NCBI GenBank assembly: GCA_900544995.1
Contig: UQXC01000076.1
Coordinates: forward strand, 1 to 6,773
DNA from: an uncultured Collinsella sp.
GTDB lineage: Bacteria; Actinomycetota; Coriobacteriia; Coriobacteriales; Coriobacteriaceae
Length of the DNA stretch: 6,773 nt
Direction of reading: 5' to 3'
Within the stretch, counting starts at the first letter, position 1; each line of letters opens with the position of its first letter. Position numbers and translations under genes: made by a program. Of this stretch, positions 1-5,521 are shown one piece after another. The notes below the pieces were generated by a model, which saw only the letters and a list, made by a program, of their open reading frames with translations, had not been told where the DNA came from and did no database searches.

Positions 1-73
1 GGGTCAGCCCGTGGGAGGCCAGGGCGCCGCTGACCGGTGGACGGCACCGAGCCGTACGCTAGAACTGAGAAGG
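1..73. other. Unassigned GC-rich tail left of the first terminator
   Basis: This is probably the 3' end or trailer of a gene lying to the left, since a forward terminator follows directly. I could not assign it. Forward frame 1 stops at 31-33 (TGA) and frame 3 stops at 60-62 (TAG); frame 2 runs open through the terminator, which makes it an unlikely coding frame. None of the short translated tails is recognisable. In many actinobacteria the gene before coaE is rpsA, but no acidic S1-like tail is visible here, so I do not claim it. Confidence 0.3.
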
Positions 74-101
74 GGGAGGCCTCGCGGCCTCCCACTTTTT
101 T
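74..101 (+). terminator. Rho-independent terminator upstream of coaE
   Basis: A perfect 8-bp GC-rich stem (GGGAGGCC at 74-81 with GGCCTCCC at 86-93) closes a TCGC loop. Two bases later comes a run of six T (96-101). It would end forward transcription from the gene to the left and insulates the coaE operon. Confidence 0.9.
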
Positions 102-106
102 GCGTT

Positions 107-138
107 GTACACACGGTGTACTTTGGGACCTAGCTCCC
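107..138. promoter_or_regulatory. Two adjacent dyad-symmetric sites, candidate operator
   Basis: The first dyad is GTACAC-ACG-GTGTAC (107-121), with perfect 6-base arms. Three bases on lies GGGACCTAGCTCCC (125-138), a palindrome broken by a single central-flank mismatch pair. They sit after the terminator and before the predicted promoter of the coaE operon, where a DNA-binding regulator could act. The spacing does not fit the LexA boxes I know (CGAACN4GTTCG or the cyanobacterial GTAC-type with four central bases). No regulator can be named, and chance is possible. Confidence 0.35.
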
Positions 139-168
139 CCGTATGCGCTCTTACTGTTTGGCTGTATT

Positions 169-199
169 TTGAGTCCTTCTAGAGTATTTGAGCGATAAT
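169..199 (+). promoter_or_regulatory. Possible sigma-70-type promoter for the coaE operon
   Basis: A -35-like TTGAGT (169-174) and a -10-like GATAAT (194-199) are separated by 19 bases, slightly wider than ideal. Transcription would start near 206, giving a leader of about 22 bases before the coaE ATG. The stretch is clearly more AT-rich than the genes. A weaker alternative pair is TTGGCT (158-163) with TAGAGT (180-185), spacing 16. Confidence 0.4.
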
Positions 200-215
200 T
201 ACTCGCATTGGCGTT

Positions 216-223
216 AGGGAGGG
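216..223 (+). promoter_or_regulatory. Ribosome binding site deciding the coaE start
   Basis: AGGGAGGG lies four bases before the ATG at 228 but only one base before the TTG at 225. The spacing favours the ATG as the true start. Confidence 0.7.
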
Positions 224-227
224 CTTG

Positions 228-869
228 ATGTTTACCGTATTTGTCTTGGGCAATATTGCTTCGGGTAAGTCGACTGCCTGCCGCTATTTCGAATCTCGTG
301 GCGCTATGCTTATCGATCTGGATGAGCTTGCAAAATCGCTGTATGTGCCGGGCTCTGATATCGTCAATGCTCTCGCGGATGAATTCGGTTGGGACATTTT
401 GGATGAGGATGGCGGCATTCGCCGCAACATCCTCGCTTCTCGAGCTTTTGCTTCTCCTGATTCGGTCGCACGGCTCAATGGCATTGTGCATCCCGTTCTC
501 ATTGAACAGCTTTCGCTTAGGATTCTCGATCCGGTTTGTTGTACGGTTTCATCTCCTCGTTATCGCTTTGCAGTGGTCGAGGTTTCTGCTCCGACTGGTT
601 TTGAGGATGCATTTGGCTTGGCTGATGAAATTTTGGTCATCAGCGCCCCTTTGTCAGTTCGTCGCGAGCGCGCTATTCAACGTGGCATGGAGCCATCTGA
701 TTTCGATGCCCGTTCTGCTTGCCAGCCCGAAGAGTCTGCGCTGTGCAATCTCGCTACAACTGTGATTGGCAATGCGGCAGACGATAACTCGCTCTTTGAA
801 CAACTGGACGCATGGCTTTCGCGCCATGGGTTCGGGGATGTAGTGGATAAGGAGGAGGCCGATGCCTAA
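228..869 (+). CDS. coaE: Dephospho-CoA kinase
   Basis: This 213-residue protein phosphorylates the 3'-hydroxyl of the ribose of dephospho-CoA with ATP, the last step of coenzyme A synthesis in the cytoplasm. It has the family's P-loop at residues 8-15 (GNIASGKS). An IDLDE segment follows (D30, D32), where family members usually have a D-x-D used for substrate and metal. The conserved His-Pro comes at 88-89 (NGIVHP). An Arg-rich lid follows the DEILVISAP strand (about 133-152), and a late VIGN strand matches the nucleotide-binding end of the family. Length is normal. The central segment usually written PLLFE is here APTGFE (121-126), a mild departure. By eye, third codon positions are richer in T than in uvrB. 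ATG 228 is preferred to TTG 225 because of ribosome-binding-site spacing. The stop overlaps the start of the next gene by 8 bases, so the two are translationally coupled. Confidence 0.93.
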   Translation: MFTVFVLGNIASGKSTACRYFESRGAMLIDLDELAKSLYVPGSDIVNALADEFGWDILDEDGGIRRNILASRAFASPDSVARLNGIVHPVLIEQLSLRILDPVCCTVSSPRYRFAVVEVSAPTGFEDAFGLADEILVISAPLSVRRERAIQRGMEPSDFDARSACQPEESALCNLATTVIGNAADDNSLFEQLDAWLSRHGFGDVVDKEEADA

Positions 870-1443
870 GACACGTTTCCTTACGTGGTATCGCCTTATA
901 CCGCTGGCTGCCGTTTTTGCCTTCGGCCTTATCTCATTCGTTTACTCGTATGCTCCTGCCGCTTTCTTTAAGCCGCTGTATCCGATTGACTACGAGGCGT
1001 ATGTAAAGCAATCCAGTATTTCGCATAATCTGGATCCGTATCTGGTGTGCGCTGTCATTAAGTCTGAATCGAATTGGGATCCCGAGGCCGAGTCGAATCA
1101 GGGTGCTCAGGGATTGATGCAGCTGATGCCCGAGACTGCCCAGGATATGATCGCCAAGGGCCTTGTCGACGGTGGCGAGTATTCGGCCGACAACCTTAAC
1201 GATCCGGCTACGAATATCGAGTTTGGCTGTGCGTATCTTTCGTATCTTCTAGCGTATTTTAACGGGTCGACTGACAGTGCCATTGCCGCCTATAACGCCG
1301 GCATGGGCAATGTCGACGGATGGGCGCAGCAGAGTACGTCGCTTCATAATGCAATCACCTTTCCCGAGACGCAGGCGTATCTGATTCGTGTCAATAATGC
1401 CTGGGTTCGCTACAAGACCCTCTATCCCGATCGGTTCGTATAG
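862..1443 (+). CDS. Membrane-anchored SLT-type lytic transglycosylase
   Basis: The 193-residue product should cleave the MurNAc-GlcNAc bond of peptidoglycan with formation of a 1,6-anhydro end, acting outside the membrane in wall turnover. A short basic N-terminus is followed by one hydrophobic segment (about 12-30), serving as signal anchor or signal peptide; a possible APA cleavage site is at 31-33. The goose-lysozyme-like SLT domain fills the rest. The catalytic Glu is E69 in the KSESNW motif, GLMQLMP follows at 84-90, and the AAYNAG motif is at 142-147. All three landmarks of family 1 transglycosylases are intact. There is no LysM or other wall-binding domain, so this is a minimal enzyme. 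A strong GGAGGAGG ribosome site (851-858) lies inside the end of coaE, and the ATG overlaps the coaE stop. It resembles small Gram-positive soluble-lytic-transglycosylase homologues; no specific gene symbol is safe. Confidence 0.92.
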   Translation: MPKTRFLTWYRLIPLAAVFAFGLISFVYSYAPAAFFKPLYPIDYEAYVKQSSISHNLDPYLVCAVIKSESNWDPEAESNQGAQGLMQLMPETAQDMIAKGLVDGGEYSADNLNDPATNIEFGCAYLSYLLAYFNGSTDSAIAAYNAGMGNVDGWAQQSTSLHNAITFPETQAYLIRVNNAWVRYKTLYPDRFV

Positions 1444-1494
1444 GACTATGCCTGCCGCCTGCGTATACTGCAGATATATGAGTTAGGAGTATCC

Positions 1495-3735
1495 ATGGCG
1501 GAATTTGAAGTAGAACGCGTTGGTGGTGAACTTAAGCGCTTTGGCGTTGAAGGCTCTGACGTGCCGTTTAAGGTCGTGTCTCCCTATGACCCTGCAGGCT
1601 CTCAGCCTAAAGCCATTGAGTCGCTTGTGCAGGGTGTGAGGGACGGAGACCGCTATCAGGTTTTGCTGGGCGTGACTGGTTCGGGCAAGACCTTCACGAT
1701 GGCAAAGACTATTGAGGCCCTGGGAAAGCCGACGCTGGTCATGGCTCCGAATAAAACGCTCGCCGCTCAGCTTGCGAGCGAGCTCAAAGAGTTCTTTCCC
1801 AACAACGCTGTGGTCTACTTCGTCTCGTACTACGACTACTATCAGCCCGAGGCGTATGTGCCGCAAAGCGATACATATATCGAGAAAGACTCCTCGATTA
1901 ACGAAGAGGTCGAGATGCTGCGCCATCAGGCGACCGCGTCACTGCTCTCTCGACGCGATGTGATCGTTGTCGCATCGGTCTCGTGTATCTATGGCATCGG
2001 CTCTCCAGAGGACTATGCGGGCCTAGCTCCAAACGTCGACAAGAAGGTGCCGCTCGAGCGCGATGACTTTATCCATGCACTTATCGACATTCAATATGAT
2101 CGCAATGACTATGACCTGGCACGCGGCACGTTCCGCGTGCGCGGCGATGTTGTCGACGTGTATCCGCCTTATGCCGAGCATCCGTTGCGGTTTGAGTTCT
2201 TTGGCGACGAGGTCGAGCTGATTGCCGAGATCGATGAGGTCACCGGTGAGATGCTTCGTGAGTACGAGGCAATCCCCGTATGGCCGGCATCGCACTACGT
2301 GACCGAGAAGCCGAAGGTCAAGGCGGCTCTGAAATCGATCAGCGAAGAGTGCGAGAAGCGCGTGGCGGAGCTCAAGGCGACCGACAAGTTGCTCGAGGCG
2401 CAACGTCTGCAGCAGCGCACCGATTATGATCTTGAGATGCTCGAGACGATGGGCTTTTGCAACGGCATCGAGAACTACTCGCGTCATCTGGACGGTCGCA
2501 AGCCGGGTGAGCCGCCGTTTACCCTAATCGATTACTTTCCTAAGGATATGCTCTGCATCATCGATGAGAGCCATGTGACGGTGCCGCAGATTCGCGGTAT
2601 GCACGAAGGTGACCGCTCGCGTAAGGTGACGCTGGTGGAACACGGTTTTCGCCTGCCCTCGGCGCTCGATAACCGCCCGCTTCGTTTCGATGAGTTTGAG
2701 GCGAGGATTCCCCAGTTCATCTACGTTTCGGCAACACCGGGTGACTATGAGCTGCGGGTTAGCCAGAACGACGTTGAGCAGATTATTCGTCCGACCGGTC
2801 TGCTCGATCCCAAGATCGATGTGCGTCCGGTTCGTGGGCAGATTGACGATCTTGAGGACGAGATTCGCGAGCGCGTTGCACGCAAGGAGCGCGTGCTGGT
2901 GACCACGTTGACCAAGCGCATGGCCGAGGACCTGACCGACCATCTGCTTGATGCGGGCATTAAGGTCAATTACATGCACTCTGATACGGCGACAATGGAC
3001 CGTGTCGAGATCTTGCGAACGCTGCGCGAGGGCAAGATCGATGTTCTCGTTGGCATCAACCTGCTTCGCGAGGGTTTGGATCTCCCCGAGGTCTCACTGG
3101 TGGCAATTCTCGATGCCGATAAGGAAGGCTTCTTGCGCAACCGCCGTTCGCTGATTCAGACGATTGGCCGTGCGGCCCGTAACGCCGATGGCGAAGTCAT
3201 CATGTATGCAGACGTTGTGACCGATTCGATGAAAGAGGCCATCGAGGAGACGCGGCGCCGTCGTGAGATTCAGATGGCATATAACGAAGAGCATGGCATT
3301 GTGCCCAAAACAGTGCACAAGGCCATTAACGACATCTCAAGTTTTATTGCCGAGGCCGAAAAAACCGTGGGTTCCAAGGGGCGCTCGAAGGGCGACTCTC
3401 TTGGCCATGGCGCATTCTATACGCCCGATGAGTCGGGTGAGGGCGGCGTGCCGGAAACGGTGGCGCCCGAGCAGACGCTTGCGGAGCAGTTGGAAGAACT
3501 GCCGCATGACGAGCTCGTGCGGATCGTCGAAACCATGGAAGAGGACATGCGTAACGCTTCTGCCGCCATGGACTTTGAGGAGGCGGCGCGTCTGCGCGAT
3601 GCCGTCGTTCAGATTCGGGCGATGCTCGAGGGTGCGTCTGAGGGCGAGACGATCGAGCGCTTACGTTCGCAGGCCCGTAAGGGTTCCACGTTCGCATCGG
3701 GCAGAAAACGCCAGGGTGCACGGTTTAAGAAATAG
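1495..3735 (+). CDS. uvrB: Excinuclease ABC subunit B
   Basis: UvrB is the damage-verifying helicase-like subunit of nucleotide excision repair; it is loaded by UvrA and recruits UvrC for incision. Visible landmarks are the Walker A GVTGSGKT (59-66), the Tyr-rich beta-hairpin that inserts between DNA strands (about 112-136, YYDYYQPEAYVPQ), Walker B IIDESH (355-360), motif III VSATPG (411-416), and motif VI QTIGRAARN (555-563). A C-terminal UVR domain that contacts UvrC lies at about 672-708. At 746 residues it is longer than the usual 660-700. The excess is a charged N-terminal lead of about 25 residues, a Gly/Ser-rich linker (about 624-660) and a basic tail after the UVR domain. The start is ATG 1495 with AGGAG at 1485-1489, five bases upstream. 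Only 51 bases separate it from the transglycosylase and no terminator lies between, so it is likely cotranscribed. No recognisable SOS box is seen just upstream. Confidence 0.97.
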   Translation: MAEFEVERVGGELKRFGVEGSDVPFKVVSPYDPAGSQPKAIESLVQGVRDGDRYQVLLGVTGSGKTFTMAKTIEALGKPTLVMAPNKTLAAQLASELKEFFPNNAVVYFVSYYDYYQPEAYVPQSDTYIEKDSSINEEVEMLRHQATASLLSRRDVIVVASVSCIYGIGSPEDYAGLAPNVDKKVPLERDDFIHALIDIQYDRNDYDLARGTFRVRGDVVDVYPPYAEHPLRFEFFGDEVELIAEIDEVTGEMLREYEAIPVWPASHYVTEKPKVKAALKSISEECEKRVAELKATDKLLEAQRLQQRTDYDLEMLETMGFCNGIENYSRHLDGRKPGEPPFTLIDYFPKDMLCIIDESHVTVPQIRGMHEGDRSRKVTLVEHGFRLPSALDNRPLRFDEFEARIPQFIYVSATPGDYELRVSQNDVEQIIRPTGLLDPKIDVRPVRGQIDDLEDEIRERVARKERVLVTTLTKRMAEDLTDHLLDAGIKVNYMHSDTATMDRVEILRTLREGKIDVLVGINLLREGLDLPEVSLVAILDADKEGFLRNRRSLIQTIGRAARNADGEVIMYADVVTDSMKEAIEETRRRREIQMAYNEEHGIVPKTVHKAINDISSFIAEAEKTVGSKGRSKGDSLGHGAFYTPDESGEGGVPETVAPEQTLAEQLEELPHDELVRIVETMEEDMRNASAAMDFEEAARLRDAVVQIRAMLEGASEGETIERLRSQARKGSTFASGRKRQGARFKK

Positions 3736-3740
3736 CGAAC

Positions 3741-3781
3741 AGGCCCCGAGTTCCCTGTGGAGCTCGGGGCCTATGTCTTTT
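3741..3781 (+). terminator. Terminator after uvrB, between convergent genes
   Basis: A 14-bp stem begins 6 bases after the uvrB stop. AGGCCCCGAGTTCC (3741-3754) pairs with GGAGCTCGGGGCCT (3759-3772), with one T-G wobble, around a CTGT loop. The tail is moderately T-rich, ending in TCTTTT (3776-3781). It lies in the 65-base gap between convergent genes. On the reverse strand the tail after the stem is only weakly U-rich, so bidirectional use is possible but not shown. Confidence 0.85.
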
Positions 3782-3800
3782 GCGCGCTGGAATTCGTGCG

Positions 3801-5441
3801 TTAGAGGTCTGCGATCAGGGCTTCAGCACAACGGATGCCGTCGGTGGCCGCGCTCATGATGCCGCCGGCATATCCAGCTCCCTCACCACAAGGGTAGAGG
3901 CCCGGGGTCGACACGGCATGGCACGTTCGGTCTCGGGTGACAGTGACCGGTGAGCTCGAACGAGTCTCCACGCCGGTAAGAACGGCATCGGGACGGTCGT
4001 AGCCTCGTAGCTTTTTTCCGAGTAGGGGAAGTCCCAGGCGGAGCGACTCGACGATATGCTGCGGCAGGGCTTCGTCAATTGCCGTCCAGGTCACACCGAG
4101 CGGATAGGTGGGCTTTACCTTTCCGGGCGCCTTGCTGGCGCGTCCTGCGAGGAAATCTCCGACGAGTTGTGCCGGTGCGTTCCAGTTGGAACCGCCCAGG
4201 CGATAGGCGGCCGCCTCGCAGGCACGCTGGAGCTCGATGCCGGCGAGCGGGTCATCGTTGGGAAGGTCCTCAGGCGTGACGTTAACGAGCAGGGCGGCGT
4301 TTGCGTTGCGTCCGTCGCGGGCATTGAGGCTGGCGCCGTTGACGCACAGGTGGCCCTGTTCGGAAGAGGCGGCGACAACCTGTCCGCCGGGGCACATGCA
4401 AAACGAGAACACGCTGCGGCCGTTGGGAAGATGGGCAACAAGTTTGTAAGGGGCCGCCCCGAGCGCTGGATGTCCCGCCAAGGCTCCATATTGGGCTCGA
4501 TCGATGTCGCGCTGCGGATGCTCGATGCGAACGCCCATGGCAAAGGTCTTTTGTGCGAGGGCCACGTTGTGGTCTTTAAGGAGCTCAAAAATATCGCGAG
4601 CAGAATGCCCGCAGGCGAGGATGAGGTGCTTTGTCTCGATTGGCTCGCAAGCGGCGTCTTGGGACGATTGGACATCAATACCGGTAATGGCGCCAGACGC
4701 GTCGATGTGAATGTCGACGAGCTTTGTTCGATAACGGACGACACCTCCGAGCTGCTCGATGCGCTGGGATATAGCGGTGACAACCGTGGGAAGGATGTCG
4801 GAGCCAATGTGCGGCTTGGCATCCCACAGAATATCGCGGGGCGCACCCGCCTCGACGAAGGTTTCGAGGATAAGGCGATGGGCGGGATTTTTTGTTCCCG
4901 TATTGAGCTTGCCGTCCGAGAAGGTCCCCGCGCCGCCCAGACCAAACTGGATATTACTCTCGGGGTCGAGGATGCGCTCCTTTAGAAAGAGGTCGATCGC
5001 TTGCGAGCGGCGAAATGCCGGGTCGCCGCGCTCGATGAGCAAGGGCTTAAGACCTGCTTCGGCGAGCGTAAGCGCAGCGAAAAGGCCGGCGCATCCGGCG
5101 CCGACAACGACAGGGCGTTCTTGAGGTGCGTCGGAGACGGGGGTGGGGAATGAAGACCCATCGTCTTCTATCGCGCGTACGCGCGAGCGGTCACGTTCGG
5201 CAACGCTGTCGACCGCTTCTCGCTCGAGGTGGGGACTAGTCAGCTCAACACGAAAGCTCAGGATAAAATGGACGTCTCGTTTTTTGCGGGCGTCGATTGA
5301 CTTGCGGTGGAGCTCGATGGACTTGATCTCGGAGTCCTTGCAGCGTAGGACGCGCTTGGCGACTCGCTTGCCAACAATGAGGCAGGCATTTTCATCGCCG
5401 GCTTCATCGAGCGACGCGTTGACTTGGGTGATTTCGATCAT
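3801..5441 (-). CDS. FAD-dependent dehydrogenase, COG2509 type
   Basis: This 546-residue cytoplasmic flavoprotein belongs to a widespread but biochemically undefined family, usually annotated as NAD(P)/FAD-dependent oxidoreductase; substrate and electron acceptor are unknown. An N-terminal alpha/beta domain (about 1-95) carries the KRVLRCKDSEI and HRKSIDARK segments typical of the family. The FAD-binding Rossmann motif VVVGAGCAGL is at 111-120, with the acidic end of the second strand at IERG (136-139). Further family landmarks are GLGGAGTFSDGKLNT (167-181), CGHSARD (277-283), MCPGGQVV (349-356) and the C-terminal GEGAGYAGGIMSAA (519-532). The open frame continues upstream to 5564, but ATG 5441 has an AAGGAG site six bases before it and starts the family-like sequence, so I use it. 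The longer form would translate through a hairpin. A dense antisense frame covers much of it and is treated as a shadow. Confidence 0.93.
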   Translation of the reverse strand: MIEITQVNASLDEAGDENACLIVGKRVAKRVLRCKDSEIKSIELHRKSIDARKKRDVHFILSFRVELTSPHLEREAVDSVAERDRSRVRAIEDDGSSFPTPVSDAPQERPVVVGAGCAGLFAALTLAEAGLKPLLIERGDPAFRRSQAIDLFLKERILDPESNIQFGLGGAGTFSDGKLNTGTKNPAHRLILETFVEAGAPRDILWDAKPHIGSDILPTVVTAISQRIEQLGGVVRYRTKLVDIHIDASGAITGIDVQSSQDAACEPIETKHLILACGHSARDIFELLKDHNVALAQKTFAMGVRIEHPQRDIDRAQYGALAGHPALGAAPYKLVAHLPNGRSVFSFCMCPGGQVVAASSEQGHLCVNGASLNARDGRNANAALLVNVTPEDLPNDDPLAGIELQRACEAAAYRLGGSNWNAPAQLVGDFLAGRASKAPGKVKPTYPLGVTWTAIDEALPQHIVESLRLGLPLLGKKLRGYDRPDAVLTGVETRSSSPVTVTRDRTCHAVSTPGLYPCGEGAGYAGGIMSAATDGIRCAEALIADL

Positions 5442-5447
5442 CGAGGT

Positions 5448-5453
5448 CTCCTT
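5448..5453 (-). promoter_or_regulatory. Ribosome binding site deciding the start at 5441
   Basis: On the reverse strand AAGGAG lies six bases before ATG 5441. No comparable site precedes the upstream ATG at 5564, which falls inside the end of the neighbouring flavoprotein gene. Confidence 0.85.
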
Positions 5454-5460
5454 AGAGGCA

Positions 5461-5491
5461 AGAAAGAGGCCGTCCGGTATCCCAGACGGCC
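5461..5491 (-). terminator. Terminator-like hairpin between the two flavoprotein genes
   Basis: On the reverse strand GGCCGTCTGG (5491-5482) pairs with CCGGACGGCC (5477-5468), a 10-bp stem with one T-G wobble around a GATA loop. TCTTTCT follows (5467-5461). It starts about 30 bases after the stop of the HI0933-like gene and ends shortly before the ribosome site of the next gene. It most likely terminates the upstream gene. Because a TATAAT lies just before it, it could instead be a leader stem or attenuator of the downstream gene. Confidence 0.7.
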
Positions 5492-5505
5492 CGAATGCGT
5501 TTTTG

Positions 5506-5511
5506 ATTATA
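5506..5511 (-). promoter_or_regulatory. Perfect -10 hexamer (TATAAT), possible promoter of the COG2509-type gene
   Basis: TATAAT is read on the reverse strand, 11 bases after the upstream stop codon (5524-5522) and followed by an A-rich CAAAAAC. No good TTGACA-like -35 is present at 16-19 bases; the best-placed hexamers there are AAGCAG or CAAGCA. Initiation near 5499 would give a leader of about 58 bases that begins almost immediately with the hairpin at 5491-5468. Weak -35 elements are common when an activator is used, but this remains unproven. Confidence 0.35.
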
Positions 5512-5521
5512 GACTGCGCGG

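Noticed and set aside
2..35. Inverted repeat GGTCAGC (2-8) / GCTGACC (29-35) at the left edge
   Set aside because: It has seven-base arms, a 20-base loop and no extension of pairing or T-run. It could be chance or an end-of-contig effect, and is not enough to call an RNA structure.
241..765. Forward open frame of 174 codons in another frame within coaE
   Set aside because: The overlapping coaE frame has catalytic motifs; this Leu/Arg-rich product has none and begins inside the P-loop region.
1464..1469. TATACT as the -10 of a separate uvrB promoter
   Set aside because: No acceptable -35 lies 16-18 bases upstream and no exact extended -10 is present. Read-through from the operon explains uvrB expression without it, though an internal promoter cannot be excluded.
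3263..3859. Forward open frame of 198 codons overlapping the uvrB 3' end and its terminator
   Set aside because: It is an Arg/Ser-rich shadow in another frame that reads through the terminator hairpin and into the convergent gene; it has no domain and no ribosome site.
4056..4985. Forward open frame of 309 codons antisense to the COG2509-type gene
   Set aside because: It lies fully inside a strongly supported flavoprotein gene, has no recognisable domain and no convincing ribosome site. Long antisense frames are expected in GC-rich coding DNA.
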